In this document: in pieces, positions 25,633-34,903 of the stretch
Position numbering within the stretch: position 1 is the first letter of the stretch
How the letters are laid out: the number at the start of each line of letters is the position of its first letter
NCBI RefSeq assembly: GCF_015840335.1
Contig: NZ_CP060395.1
Coordinates: 1,488,001 to 1,552,000, forward strand
Length of the DNA stretch: 64,000 bases
Source of the DNA: Synechococcus sp. CBW1108
GTDB taxonomy: Bacteria; Cyanobacteriota; Cyanobacteriia; PCC-6307; Cyanobiaceae
Direction: 5' to 3'
Position numbers and translations under genes: made by a program
The notes under the pieces: model-generated
Database searches by the model: none
The model's input: the letters and a program-made list of their open reading frames with translations, nothing else
Told to the model about the DNA's origin: nothing

Positions 25633-27210
25633 CTACCCGCCCGCCAGGATGGCCAGCTCGGCCTGGATCACCCGGCTGATCGAGGCCTGGAACGCCGCAT
25701 CGATTGTCTGCTGCAGCGCCCGATATCGGCGGATGCGTTGCTGACGCAGCTCATCCAGCCACAGGCTTTGCTGCTGGCGGCGCAGGTGCTCTGGGCGGCC
25801 CTCGCTGGCCTCCAGCCTTTGGCGCTCTATCCGGCCAACCACCAAGCGCATGGCACTGGCCCAGTCGCTGGTTTCCAGCGTGCTGCACAGCAACACATGT
25901 TGTTCGAAATCATGCAGTTGCTGGATCTCCCGGTGCGATTCCGATGGGCTGGCGATCACAGCCAGGCCCAGGCAGGCCGCATCCAGCACGGGAATGCCAA
26001 AGCCTTCCACCAGCGAGGGGCTGACAACCGCCAGGGCGTTGAGGAAGAGCTGGCGCTTGGTGGCCTCATCCACATAGCCGGTGAGCAGTACGTCGGGATG
26101 GCTGTTCACCAACCCCTTCACCTTGGCGCTGTAGCGGTCGGCTTTGAGTTTGCCGGTGATACAAAGTTTGATGCCGTGGCGCTCAATTCCGGCTTCAATA
26201 AAGGCCTTCAGCACAAACAGCAGGTTTTTGCGTGGCTCCACCGAGGAGTTGAACAGCAAATAGCGGCAGGGTTCGAGAGTCTGCAGGCGCCGCTGCGCTT
26301 CGCTATGTAGCGAGAGTTCTGGAATCCGGGCTTCCCAGTCGCAGGCATCGGCTGGAAATGTCAGCGAGGGGGATTGGATCACCACGCCATGGGCATGGTG
26401 CCGGCTGGATGTTGGCTGCAGGATCGCAGTTTCGTATTTATGGCGGGTTGATTCCGACACAAACAGCCGCCCGGCATGGGCGCAGGCACGCAGCCGGCGG
26501 GAGAAGCCGATCACGTGATCGCTCGTTTGCACATATTCCAGCGGGATCAGGTCATGGATGCTCTGCACCACGAAGCGAACATTGCCAATGTGTATGTTGA
26601 GCGGACATGTGGTAATCACGCCATCAAATCCCTCGAGATCTAACAGCAGCACATGGCCGGCTCGCCTTTGGGCCAGGCGAAATGAGTGCACGAAAATATC
26701 GCTTGCACAGATTAGGCCGTCCACATCTTGCAGATAGCCCAGCCGCTCGCTCTGCAGATAGGGATTGTCGAATATATTTTGAACCGGAATTGCCCTGAGG
26801 TTGCTTTGATTAAACCGTCGCTTGGGAAACAGTGTGCCAACGAACTCGTCAAGCAGGGCTCGCAGCTTTTTGATGTTTTTAAACAGTGGAATCCGCTGCA
26901 AAAAAACCTGCATAGCGTTATAATCAACTTCCTTGCCGCTGTTCAGGCTCTCCAGCACGCGGGCTGAAAAAATCATCTTGGCCGTGCTGCTCGGCAGTCC
27001 ACTGGCGCGCACATCCGCTATGGAGGGATCAAACTGGGTCAGCAGCCACACCTCGGCGCCTGCTTGCCGCAGAGCCTTGAGCACCCCCTTGCTATAGACG
27101 GCGATACCACGGTGTTCGCGCTGTTCCAGATCGATCGCGGTGACCAGCACACGCAAACCTTGTAGCTGGCCCGCTGCGACGCCGGCGCCCAAAGGTGTCT
27201 TGCTGTTCAT
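25633..27210 (-). CDS. Long family 4 glycosyltransferase
   Basis: 525 residues. L-R-V-L-V-T-A-I-D-L-E-Q-R-E-H-R-G-I-A-V-Y is the N-terminal nucleotide fold, with an insertion of about 130 residues before V-V-Q-S-I-H-D-L-I-P-L-E-Y. The donor domain has RYLLFNSSVEPRKNLLFVLK near 330, L-L-T-G-Y-V-D-E near 390 and SPSLVEGFGIPVLDAACLGL near 415, the mannosyl/glucosyl-type E-x7-E motif. It points toward the plus-strand cluster and overlaps the downstream end of the GT2 gene (27207-28183) by 4 nt. Confidence 0.85.
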   Translation of the reverse strand: MNSKTPLGAGVAAGQLQGLRVLVTAIDLEQREHRGIAVYSKGVLKALRQAGAEVWLLTQFDPSIADVRASGLPSSTAKMIFSARVLESLNSGKEVDYNAMQVFLQRIPLFKNIKKLRALLDEFVGTLFPKRRFNQSNLRAIPVQNIFDNPYLQSERLGYLQDVDGLICASDIFVHSFRLAQRRAGHVLLLDLEGFDGVITTCPLNIHIGNVRFVVQSIHDLIPLEYVQTSDHVIGFSRRLRACAHAGRLFVSESTRHKYETAILQPTSSRHHAHGVVIQSPSLTFPADACDWEARIPELSLHSEAQRRLQTLEPCRYLLFNSSVEPRKNLLFVLKAFIEAGIERHGIKLCITGKLKADRYSAKVKGLVNSHPDVLLTGYVDEATKRQLFLNALAVVSPSLVEGFGIPVLDAACLGLAVIASPSESHREIQQLHDFEQHVLLCSTLETSDWASAMRLVVGRIERQRLEASEGRPEHLRRQQQSLWLDELRQQRIRRYRALQQTIDAAFQASISRVIQAELAILAGG

Positions 27211-28183
27211 GGCCGCCCCCCTTGGCGGCTGCTTACCGCGGGCCTCCTTCCCAGCAGTGCTTTGAGGCGTAACCGCTCTTCCTGGAGATCTTCGATCGCC
27301 CCTGCATCCTGCCGGAGTTTTTGCAGCTCCATCTCGAGTGTCGCCTGCCGTTCCTCCAGCAGCGCATGGCGCCCCTGGAGCAGCAGGCGCAGTTGCAGGC
27401 TTTCGCCCTGCTGTTGTTCCAGCAGCCGTCGCAGTTGCTCAGCGCTCGCCTGGGCCAGATAGCTGTGGTATCTCGATCGCAGCCGCAGCAAATCCTCGCT
27501 GTTGGCAGCCTGTTCCGGTTCCTGTTCCCTGGTGCTTTCGGCTTCGTGGATGGCGTGGGCTTCAGCACACAGCCACACCTGTTTGCCGAGATGCTGTTGC
27601 ACGTCCAGGCAGAGCTCCACGTCTTCCCCGCAAACGCGATACTGCTCATTGAGGGGCTGGGCCAGGGCATCTGCCCGTCGAATCCATTGCAGCGCCCCTG
27701 TCACCGCCGCCACGGGGCCCGTGGCCGGGACCGCCGGATCCTCGGCCGGCACCAGTTGATCGAGGGTGTGATATGCCGAACCCCTGGCATCAAAATTGAT
27801 GCCGGCATGGCAGAGCAAGCCCGACTCCGTGCGCAGTACAGCACCCACCAGGCCGATCGTCGATTCACGCTCCAGGGTTTCGATCCCGGCATTCACGCAA
27901 TTGGGATCAAGAATCAGATCGTCATTGGCGATCATCAATAGATCGGCATTGGAGCGGCGAATCAGGCCATTGATATTGCCTGCGAAATGATAAGGAACCG
28001 GTGGGCAATATGGAAATCAAAGCGACTTCCATTCATAATGGAACGCTCTTCCTCGGGAGTTCCGTTCCACGAGCACAGGATCTCGGTTTGCAGTGGATCC
28101 AGGCTACACCCTGCATTGAGGGACTCCAAAAACCTGTTCAGGAGCTTCGCCGTGCGCGAAACCACCAGAATCGAAAGACGCAT
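27207..28183 (-). pseudogene. Family 2 glycosyltransferase split by a one-base frameshift
   Basis: From ATG 28183 the protein reads MRLSILVVSRTAKLLNRFLE, I-L-C-S-W-N-G-T-P-E-E, then I-A-H-R-F and runs to a stop near 27962. In the neighbouring frame it continues P-Y-H-F-A-G-N-I-N-G-L, L-M-I-A-N-D-D-L-I-L-D-P (D-x-D region), C-G-E-D-V-E-L-C-L-D and ends with a coiled-coil-like Gln/Leu/Glu-rich tail. The shift lies near 27988-27995 (GGTTCC). The two halves make one GT2 enzyme of about 325 residues. The stop codon overlaps the start of the long GT4. Confidence 0.8.
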
Positions 28184-28186
28184 CAA

Positions 28187-28684
28187 GGCTTGACAATGTC
28201 AAGGGATTCTACCAACACAATTGATATTGCCCAAGGGTCTGCTGGCTGGCCCCCTTCTGGGTTGACGAGCTTCGCGGCCCTGCCCGCCCTGGCTGCAGGC
28301 TTCCCTGAAGCGGTAGGAGCAGCGGGATCATGCAGATCAGCGCCGGCGGGCAGGCCTTCAGGCCCAGAAGCTGCGGCGGCGAATCCTTGAGCTCGCTGCC
28401 CGTTGCCATGCTTGGTTCACGCTCCTGCCTCGCAAGTCGAAGTGCTCTTGGCCACAGCTCGCATCAAGTAACCCTGGGGGCGTAAGTCCCCGCAAGCCCT
28501 CCAGCAATGGAAAGCGGCCTTACCGCCGTATGAGCATTCGCAGGAATTGGAGCAGCAAAGGAGAGCCAGGTCAGGCCGTAGCGGTTGACTGTGGACCTGT
28601 CGTGCTTGGCAATCGCTGCCGGCTGTATCGCCGCCGCCCCAGAACTTCCAAGATGTTCAGATATTAGAGTCTCTTGGCGACCGC
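28187..28684. other. No supported gene
   Basis: About 500 bp without a convincing coding frame. Several short frames exist on both strands but lack homology-like motifs and ribosome sites. The part from 28440 to 28600 has no obvious repeat in the window. Confidence 0.5.
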
Positions 28685-29686
28685 ATGGGCTTGTGCCTGA
28701 TTATGAGGAACTTTCTGAAACAGGCGCTGGGATTCAACACCCTGAAAAACAGACTCAAGACTTACATTCATGCCGTTGTTGACGAGGCAATTGAGGCAAG
28801 TTCTCAGGCTGGAGCAATCACGCAGCTACGTCAGTCGAGTTACCAGATCACCTCCCGCCTCGCCAGCTGTCTCCAGCCTGGGCAGGCATCGCCTCATGCC
28901 CTATTTGGCTCGAGCCTATGCCGCGCTGAAGACCTGATCAACCCTGCCTATCAAGAAATCTGCAGAGATGATCTGCGCTGCGAGCCGGTTTTTCATCGCA
29001 AACAGTGGGAGTTTGTTTACATCATTCATCAGTTAAGAGTAAATGGTTTCCTCCAGTCGGGATTTAGTGGCCTGGGCTTTGGGGTTGGCACAGAGCCGCT
29101 GCCCAGCCTATTTACATCGCTGGGTTGCACCATCCTGGCCACCGACGCTCCTGACGATGTCAGCGACGAAGGCTGGAAGCGCACGGCCCAGCATGCCAGT
29201 GCCCTCAGGCAACTATGGCGCAGCAAGATCATCTCCTACGATAACTTTGCAGCAGACTGCACATTCCAAGCCCTCGATATGCGGGCCCATGATCAGATAC
29301 CAACAGGCCATGACTTTCACTGGAGTTCCTGTGTGATTGAACATATCGGAGGCATCCGCGCAGCACAGGACTTTCTGCTGGCCAGCGCAAACAGGCTAAA
29401 CCCTGGCGGAATCGCAGTGCATACTACAGAGTTCAATCTTTCGTCTGATCTGGATACCGTTGATGAGCCTGGCACCTGTGTGTTTCGCGCCAGGAATCTG
29501 CAGCAACTGAAGGTTGAACTTGAAGAGCTAGGACTGCAGATGGAGCCATTAATACTCGACCCCGGGATGCATCCCTATAATTATCATGTTGACGCACCTC
29601 CCTACGACAGTAATGTACACCTACGTCTGCTGCTGGAGAAGTTTGCCGCCACCAGCATCGGAATTGTGATCCGCAAGCCTGGTTGA
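28685..29686 (+). CDS. Putative SAM-dependent methyltransferase-like protein
   Basis: 333 residues; ATG 28703 is an equally good start. G-F-S-G-L-G-F-G-V-G-T-E-P-L-P-S-L-F resembles the glycine-rich SAM loop (G-x-G-x-G) with T-I-L-A-T-D-A-P as the following acidic strand. F-H-W-S-S-C-V-I-E-H-I-G-G-I-R and L-N-P-G-G-I-A-V-H-T-T-E look like methyltransferase motifs IV and V. The N-terminal 100 residues are helical and unassigned. It follows the glycosyltransferases and may modify a sugar or lipid. Confidence 0.6.
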   Translation: MGLCLIMRNFLKQALGFNTLKNRLKTYIHAVVDEAIEASSQAGAITQLRQSSYQITSRLASCLQPGQASPHALFGSSLCRAEDLINPAYQEICRDDLRCEPVFHRKQWEFVYIIHQLRVNGFLQSGFSGLGFGVGTEPLPSLFTSLGCTILATDAPDDVSDEGWKRTAQHASALRQLWRSKIISYDNFAADCTFQALDMRAHDQIPTGHDFHWSSCVIEHIGGIRAAQDFLLASANRLNPGGIAVHTTEFNLSSDLDTVDEPGTCVFRARNLQQLKVELEELGLQMEPLILDPGMHPYNYHVDAPPYDSNVHLRLLLEKFAATSIGIVIRKPG

Positions 29687-29689
29687 TGC

Positions 29690-29990
29690 TCCTGTTTCAA
29701 GCTGCTCCAAGCGCTGCCGCTGGCCTTCTGCACTTTTTCTCTGCCGGGAGTTCGGGCTGGTCCTTGCCATTGCTTCGCGCACAGCGGCAAGCGTCCCATC
29801 GCTGTGATGCAAAGCAGCAGTGGGCGCCAGTAAACCTTGGCCATCCAGGGGGGCACCAGGGCCAGCGTCCAGAACCTGATCCAGAGGCATGGCAACCGGC
29901 TCGACCTCCCTCCCGGAGAAAGGGGTGGCGGCGATCACAGACCCGAAACCCAAGCCGCAGCAGCGTCAACTGGCCACCACGCCCCTTGTC
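29690..29990 (-). pseudogene. Decayed RES-toxin copy
   Basis: Minus-strand codons T-L-L-R-L-G-F-R-V-C-D-R-R-H-P-F-L reproduce the start of the RES toxin at 4383-4961. After a deletion and frame change, L-D-Q-V-L-D-A-G and Q-G-L-L-A-P-T-A-A-L match its later part. The G-R-W-N catalytic box is gone. No antitoxin is left upstream. Confidence 0.75.
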
Positions 29991-30068
29991 TAATTTAAAA
30001 TCAGTGGACCTCGGCCGTACGGCGCTCAGCTGAGTTGCCCTGCAATGCCCTGCTGCCTGTTCGCGAAT

Positions 30069-30109
30069 CTGTTCAGGATTACGTACAAGCTGTACAGAAT
30101 CCTGAACAG
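30069..30109. repeat. Long palindrome of the island's GTAC family
   Basis: A perfect 12-bp inverted repeat (CTGTTCAGGATT / AATCCTGAACAG) encloses CGTACAAGCTGTAC. It shares the GTAC-N-GTAC core with the palindromes at 33128, 34283, 36712, 40135, 41260, 51395, 52302, 53667, 55691 and 56154. The rest of 29991-30397 has no supported gene. Confidence 0.7.
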
Positions 30110-30397
30110 CTGCAAATCATCGTTTCCCACCCGTGAGGCGGCCAAGGATTCGCCCTTGCTCGCCGCTAAATCAGACTCGCAGCTACGCCAACGCCAGCCA
30201 AATCTTCAGATCGGGTGGATCGACCCGGGGGATCATAGCTCCATTAGTTCGAACAAACCGGCGTGGCTGAGCTGATGACTGGGAATTCCCAGGAGAGCAG
30301 CCCCCAGCTATGGCAACGCAGCGGCAATGGCAAAGACGCTGCTTACTTCAATGCCCATCACCCTTTCCCCCTGCGGCACGTCGTCACAGCGTTCCGA

Positions 30398-30460
30398 TCA
30401 GCCATTCCCCGCCAGCCAGGCCGCCAGGTCGGCCGGGCCCTGGAAGTCGAGCAGGGCAAC
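30398..30460 (-). pseudogene. 3' end of a DUF4351 gene, cut off by group II intron 1
   Basis: Minus codons read L-L-D-F-Q-G-P-A-D-L-A-A-W-L-A-G-N-G-stop, the last residues of the DUF4351 domain. The matching upstream part lies at 32350 onward, beyond the intron. A spacer of about 26 bp (GCGGAG/CTTCGC-like hairpin) separates this fragment from the intron. Confidence 0.8.
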
Positions 30461-30486
30461 TCCTTCGGAGAAGGCTGCGCCTACTT

Positions 30487-32349
30487 GTGCCACGAGTCAA
30501 ATGTTCTTTATGAGCACTGACGCAACTACATCGAGGATGGGAGTGTGGCCTCCCGGAGCCGGCCTGCAGGGGCAGGCTCCAAACCACCCCATGCTGCTGT
30601 GGTTAAGAGCTGCGGTAGTGAGCGATGGGGAAAAGGCGGCCTCGAGCTGCCAGGTGAGTGATGGGAAGATGAGCAACAGCGAATCGCCGCTGACGCATCG
30701 AAAAGTCTTCCAGATGCTGTCAAAACGGGTGCAGGTAGGCGGCACCCGGATCAGTGTGGACGTTACCTGCTTACGGTCCACGCGGCAGCCGGTGTTCAGG
30801 CGACATGAGCCCATCACAGGCCTCGATGTGGAACGTGGGAACCTGTCATGGGGTGTAAAGGGAAAGCCACAAGTGGCCACAACCACGAGGGCGAATACCA
30901 AGACCCATGCCAGGGGCGGATCAGCCCGTAGTAGTGATGAAGGAGCTGTAATGGCTCTGGAGCAAAGGGGCTGTGTTATCCCGTCCGGATCAACTCAACA
31001 ACTGCCATTGGCAGGAGGAAGGAGATGAGCCCGGACAAGCCGCTACCGATCACCAAGGCGATGGTCTGGAAGGCCTATCAGCAGGTGAAACGGAACGGGA
31101 ATGCGGCCGGCGTGGATGGTCAGAGCCTGGATGACTTCGCTAAGGATCTGGAGAACAATCTCTATAGGCTATGGAATCGGATGGCATCCGGGAGTTACTT
31201 CCCGCCGCCGGTTCGGCGTGTTGAGATTCCCAAATCCAACGGCGGAGTTCGCCCTCTGGGCATTCCGACGGTGGCTGATCGCATCGCGCAGATGGTGGTC
31301 AAGCAGATGCTGGAGCCCCAGTTGGAGCCGATCTTCGATCAGGACTCCTACGGCTACAGACCGGGCAAGTCGGCCCACCAGGCTGTGGAGAGCTGCCGTA
31401 AGCGCTGCTGGAAGTACGACTGGGTTGTGGATCTTGATATCAAGGGGTTTTTCGATTCAATCGATCATGACCTCCTGATGCGGGCCATCCAGTTCCATAC
31501 GTCCGAGCGCTGGGTTGTTCTGTATCTGCGGCGCTGGTTGGAGGCTCCGGTGGAATTGCCGGATGGGTCCCTTCAGCCCCGGACCAGTGGCACGCCTCAA
31601 GGTGGTGTCATTAGCCCCCTACTGGCCAATCTGTTTCTGCACTACACGTTCGACAAATGGATGCGGCGGAGTTTTCCCCGCGTCCCGTTTGAGCGTTATG
31701 CAGACGATGTGATCTGTCACTGTCACTGCCGAGCTGAGGCTGAACGGCTCATGGATGCCTTGCAGGAGCGATTTACCTCCTGCGGGTTACAGCTGCATCC
31801 TGAGAAGACCAAAGTGGTCTATTGCAAGGATAGCAGCCGCCGTGGTCAGTTCGATCAGATCCAGTTCACGTTTCTCGGCTTTTGCTTCCGACCACGTATG
31901 GCCAGGAACCGCTATGGGGAGATCTTCACGAGCTTCCTCCCGGCGGTGAGTCCGCAGGCGCTTAAGCGCATGCGAGAGAGGATCAGGAAAATGCATCTGC
32001 GTAGGCGGATGTTTTTGCCTTTGGAGGAGATCGCCCGGCTCCTGAATCCGATCCTGCGGGGTTGGATTCAGTATTACGGACGTTTTTATCCAACCGAACT
32101 GAGGGCCAAGCTATTTGGCTATCTCAATGAGCACCTAAGCGCATGGCTGCGTCAGAAACACAGCCGGTTGTTGCGGCATGACCGCCGCAGCCGGCAAGTA
32201 CTGGCGAGGATCGCTCAGGAGAGGCGGGATCTTTTTGCTCACTGGCGTGGTGTTGGTGTTGCGGCTGGATGACAGGAGCCGGATGACGCGAGAGTGTCAC
32301 GTCCGGATCTGTGGGGGCCTCGGGGGGAAGTTCCCCGGGGCTACCCGGC
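30487..32349 (+). mobile_element. Group II intron, copy 1
   Basis: About 1.86 kb. The ends are set by comparing three copies: all share sequence from GTGCCACGAGTC to GGGGCTACCCGGC. The RNA part (538 bp) precedes a reverse transcriptase gene; after its stop, GAGCCGGATG...CGTCCGGATCTG forms a domain V hairpin containing the AGC triad, and a GGGGCC...CTACCC hairpin with a bulged A resembles domain VI. It lies antisense to the DUF4351 gene it interrupts, so splicing cannot restore that gene's mRNA. Exact ends could shift by a few bases. Confidence 0.85.
31025..32272 (+). CDS. Group II intron reverse transcriptase/maturase, copy 1
   Basis: 415 residues. PLGIPTVADRIAQMVVKQML, F-D-Q-D-S-Y-G-Y-R-P-G-K-S-A-H, V-D-L-D-I-K-G-F-F-D-S-I-D-H, G-T-P-Q-G-G-V-I-S-P-L-L-A-N and F-E-R-Y-A-D-D-V-I-C are RT motifs 1-5, with Y-A-D-D as the catalytic box. 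The C-terminal maturase (X) domain includes ILRGWIQYYGRFYPTEL. There is no HNH endonuclease domain, so the element belongs to an endonuclease-less class. A strong ribosome site (AGGAGGAAGGAG) precedes the ATG. The protein is identical in all three copies. Confidence 0.95.
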   Translation: MSPDKPLPITKAMVWKAYQQVKRNGNAAGVDGQSLDDFAKDLENNLYRLWNRMASGSYFPPPVRRVEIPKSNGGVRPLGIPTVADRIAQMVVKQMLEPQLEPIFDQDSYGYRPGKSAHQAVESCRKRCWKYDWVVDLDIKGFFDSIDHDLLMRAIQFHTSERWVVLYLRRWLEAPVELPDGSLQPRTSGTPQGGVISPLLANLFLHYTFDKWMRRSFPRVPFERYADDVICHCHCRAEAERLMDALQERFTSCGLQLHPEKTKVVYCKDSSRRGQFDQIQFTFLGFCFRPRMARNRYGEIFTSFLPAVSPQALKRMRERIRKMHLRRRMFLPLEEIARLLNPILRGWIQYYGRFYPTELRAKLFGYLNEHLSAWLRQKHSRLLRHDRRSRQVLARIAQERRDLFAHWRGVGVAAG

Positions 32350-33102
32350 GGCCAGCGCTTCCAACTGCTCCAGCGGCAGGGCCTGGATCTGGGCGGTGGT
32401 GGCTTCGCTGAGGGGGCCGCAGCGGCAGTTGAGTTGGCGGAGGGCACGGCTGCAGCTTCATCTCGCCGGCCTTCCCGGCGCCATTCTTTGCGGCCCTGGC
32501 CAAAGATCTCCCGGTAGGCGGCGCTCTGGGTGAAGTCTTCAACGGTGAGGCCAGTCATGGTGCAGATCTCCTGCAGGGGGCGATCGCTGAACCGTGCCAA
32601 CAGAATAGTGGGGATCAGCGTGAGCACCTCAGCACTTTCCACGCTTGGACTGGCTGCTTCCGAGCGCACCAGCAGCGCCAGTAACTGCTGGAATTCAGAG
32701 GCCCCCGCCCGCCAGCGCTCTGGCAGCAGCTCTACCCACTGCACCCGGCAGTCGGGAGGGGGTGATCACCACCACCTGCCAGGCGTAGATGCTGGGGTCT
32801 TGCTGCAGAAGCCGCGCTGATTCGGCATAAAGGCGCCGGAGAATACCGGGATCCGGCCCCATCTGGGCTTCCAGGATCAGGGCTGGCAGCTCGGGGCGCT
32901 CTTTTAATGCAGGTGCTGAAAACCGGTAGCCACCGGCATCTGCGAGCCGTGCATCCAGTAGAAGAGCTTGTCGGAGAGTACCCGCTCGTTTGGGCTGCAG
33001 CTCGTGCGGGGCTTGGCGGGATTGGGCCTCGTTGGGGGTTGGAGGCAGAGCGGTTTGTTCCGGCTGGGAAACCTGGCGGCTCAGGGGGAAGCCAGCCACC
33101 AT
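32350..33102 (-). pseudogene. DUF2887/DUF4351 gene, deleted, frameshifted and interrupted by intron 1
   Basis: Reading down from the leader M-V-A-G-F-P-L-S-R-Q: F-S-A-P-A-L-K-E-R, P-E-L-P-A-L-I-L-E-A-Q-M-G-P-D (the nuclease E-x-Q motif) and LLQQDPSIYAWQVVVITPSR, then a frame change near 32750 to VELLPERWRAGASEFQQLLA and DRPLQEICTMTGLTVEDFTQ. A last piece in a third frame, R-C-G-P-L-S-E-A-T-T-A-Q-I-Q-A-L, is DUF4351 and stops at the intron. It is a non-functional member of the island's main family, and a near relative of the 46963 copy. Confidence 0.8.
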
Positions 33103-33127
33103 GCCAATTTGGGCGCCTCCTCGAGTT

Positions 33128-33159
33128 TGTACAGCTGTACAGACTCCTGCACAGCTGCA
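33128..33159 (-). promoter_or_regulatory. Bipartite palindromic leader element
   Basis: TGTACAGCTGTACA (perfect 14-bp palindrome) and TGCACAGCTGCA (near-palindrome) with a 6-nt spacer. It lies just before the M-x-A-G-F-P-L-S-R-Q leader and just after the 3' end of the neighbouring DUF4351 gene. The same pair occurs at 34283, 36712, 40135, 41260, 51395 and 53667. An operator or mobility end is possible. Confidence 0.65.
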
Positions 33160-33175
33160 AATCAGAGGGGACGCC

Positions 33176-34099
33176 TCAAGTGTTTCCCGCCAGCCAGGCG
33201 GCCAGGTCGGCCGGGCCCTGGAAGTCGAGCAGGGCATCGGCCAGGGCTTCCAACTTTTTCACCGGCAGGGCTTGGATCTGGGCGGTGGTGGTTTCGCTCA
33301 AGGGGCCGCAGCGGCGGTTGAGTTGGCGGAGGGTGACCGCTGCTTCGCCGTCTTGCCGGCCTTTGGCTTCGCCTTCTAGGCGGCCTTTGGCTTCGCCCTC
33401 CTGGCGGCCCTCAGCAAGCCAGTCTTGTACCGCCCTGGTGTGGCGGATCTCCTCAAGGGGAATGCCGGCAATCACCATGATTTGCTCCGCACTGAAGAAA
33501 GGAAACCGCTGAGCCAGCATAGGCAGCACAACCGTGTCCAGATCAGGGCGGCTGGCCAGAATCTGCTGACTGCTGGCGGCCAGCTCGCTCTCAGGCCTCA
33601 CCGGCAGAGTGAGCAAGTTGAGCAGCGGATCGAGATCCGGCTGCTGGCTCAGCTTCTCCAGGCTGATCCAGTGCACCTCCGCCAGAAACACCCGCAGGTG
33701 TCGCGGTAGCTGGGCTGGCCCCAGCTTGTGGCGCTGGTGCGGTGTGATCTCTACCACCTCCAGGTGCTCCACCTGCGGGTGCCGCTGCAGAAACCGGTAG
33801 GTCTGCGCCGCCAGGCGGTGCTGGAAACCGGGATCCGGGTGCATCTGCACCTCCAGCAGCACCACCGCAAACTCCGGACTGCCGGTTTCGGCGCAGCCCG
33901 TGCTTTCCCTTGGCCAGAGCACGCCATCGAGGCGGTGGCTGAGCTCTTTCAATTCAAGGGCTTGAAAGCGATAGAGCCGATCGCCGGGGGCGCCTGGGTC
34001 GAGGCACAGTGCGTTGGCGGCGGCTGAGCCGGGCAGCAGTGAGCGGATCAGGTCGGGGGCACTCTGGAAGACGCGGTAGTACCAGCGGTCGGTGTTCAC
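33176..34099 (-). CDS. DUF2887 nuclease-like protein with DUF4351 domain (only full-length copy)
   Basis: 307 residues from GTG 34099 (V-N-T-D-R-W-Y-Y-R-V-F-Q-S-A-P). The N-terminal half is the DUF2887 form of the PD-(D/E)XK fold: H-R-L-D-G-V-L-W-P-R gives the aspartate and V-V-L-L-E-V-Q-M-H-P-D the E-x-Q pair. Then come LEVVEITPHQRHKLGPAQLP, LDPLLNLLTLPVRPESEL and an E-G-R/K-G-R repeat linker. Residues 250-305 are DUF4351 (LRQLNRRCGPLSETTTAQIQ, ALLDFQGPADLAAWL). Related Rpn-type proteins promote recombination; the precise role here is unknown. Paralogues at 35222, 40184 and 49619 start at the same GTG. Confidence 0.85.
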   Translation of the reverse strand: MNTDRWYYRVFQSAPDLIRSLLPGSAAANALCLDPGAPGDRLYRFQALELKELSHRLDGVLWPRESTGCAETGSPEFAVVLLEVQMHPDPGFQHRLAAQTYRFLQRHPQVEHLEVVEITPHQRHKLGPAQLPRHLRVFLAEVHWISLEKLSQQPDLDPLLNLLTLPVRPESELAASSQQILASRPDLDTVVLPMLAQRFPFFSAEQIMVIAGIPLEEIRHTRAVQDWLAEGRQEGEAKGRLEGEAKGRQDGEAAVTLRQLNRRCGPLSETTTAQIQALPVKKLEALADALLDFQGPADLAAWLAGNT

Positions 34100-34282
34100 T
34101 GGTTGCGGGCGCTTGCTGGCGAAAAGGTAGCCGCGGCTTGGGGTTGGGGCTGCAGCCCGTGCGGGGATTGGTGGCGCTGGGTGTTGCTGGGGTGCGGGGG
34201 CCTCGGGGTTTGTTCGGGCTGGGGCGCCTGGCGGCTCAGGGGGAAGCCAGCCGCCATGCCAATTTGGGCGCCTCCTCGAGTT

Positions 34283-34314
34283 TGTACAGCTGTACAGACT
34301 CCTGCACAGCTGCA
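34283..34314 (-). promoter_or_regulatory. Bipartite palindromic leader element
   Basis: Identical in both half-sites to 33128-33159, placed upstream of the intact DUF2887/DUF4351 gene. AGGAGG follows on the minus strand about 13 nt before an ATG (34258), but that frame does not stay open into the conserved gene, whose start is the GTG at 34099. Confidence 0.65.
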
Positions 34315-34330
34315 AATCAGAGGGGGCGCC

Positions 34331-34540
34331 TCAAGTGTTTCCCGCCAGCCAGGACGCCAGATCGGCCGGGCCCTGGAAGTCGAGCAGGGCGTCCGCCAGG
34401 GCTTCCAACTGCTCCACTGGTAGGCCCTGGATCTGGGCGGTGGTGGTTTCGCTCAAGGGGCCGCAGCGGCGGTTGAGTTGGCGGAGAGTCATCTTGGCGG
34501 CTTCGCGGGCGATGCTGGTCCCATCTCGGCCTTTAAAGTC
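34331..34540 (-). pseudogene. DUF4351 domain fragment
   Basis: The frame reads G-R-D-G-T-S-I-A-R-E-A-A-K-M, LRQLNRRCGPLSETTTAQIQ and ALLDFQGPADLASWLAGNT-stop. It is the C-terminal end of a DUF2887/DUF4351 gene. The rest of that gene (35222-35820) is separated from it by the vapBC cassette at 34539-35205. Confidence 0.8.
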
Positions 34541-34901
34541 AGGGCAGCACCTGGTCGGCGAGCCGTTGCAGGCGTTGATCAGCCGTAAGGATGCGAGCGG
34601 CTTCCCGCCTAGCCAAAGCCAGGTACAGGCAGTCATACACGGGATGGTCGAGATGGCAGGCCAACGCCAGCGCTTCCACCTGCAGCTCACGGTCTGGCTC
34701 GAATTGATCCACCAAGCTGCCGCTGCGCTGAAGTTTCCACAGGGCATTGGCCACCTCTGTGAGCATCAGCTCCGGGGCCAGCACCATTGAGGCCTCGGCG
34801 AGCTGCTCAGCCCAGCCTGCGGCCGCAGGGTCATGGCAAATCAGCCGCACCACAGGGGAGGCGTCGAGCACCAGTGTGCCTGCCCCTGCTTCAGTGGCCA
34901 T
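34539..34901 (-). CDS. VapC-type PIN toxin, duplicated cassette copy 1
   Basis: 120 residues: L-V-L-D-A-S-P-V-V-R-L (Asp), LAPELMLTEVANALWKL (Glu), L-D-H-P-V-Y-D-C-L-Y-L-A-L-A (Asp), I-L-T-A-D-Q-R-L-Q (Asp). It is nearly identical to the toxin at 41480. One change, Pro for Ala in the D-A-S-A-V-V motif, falls next to the first catalytic Asp and might weaken activity. It follows its antitoxin by 2 nt. Confidence 0.88.
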   Translation of the reverse strand: MATEAGAGTLVLDASPVVRLICHDPAAAGWAEQLAEASMVLAPELMLTEVANALWKLQRSGSLVDQFEPDRELQVEALALACHLDHPVYDCLYLALARREAARILTADQRLQRLADQVLP

Positions 34902-34903
34902 GG

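Noticed and set aside
28209-28409. 66-codon minus frame in the 28187-28684 gap
   Set aside because: Low-complexity Leu/Pro/Ser sequence with no ribosome site and no paralogue.
30310-31028. Long plus-strand frames overlapping the 5' part of the group II intron (233 codons), repeated at 43153 and 45042
   Set aside because: They lie in the structured intron RNA region before the maturase, occur only because the intron is repeated, and carry no protein motifs.
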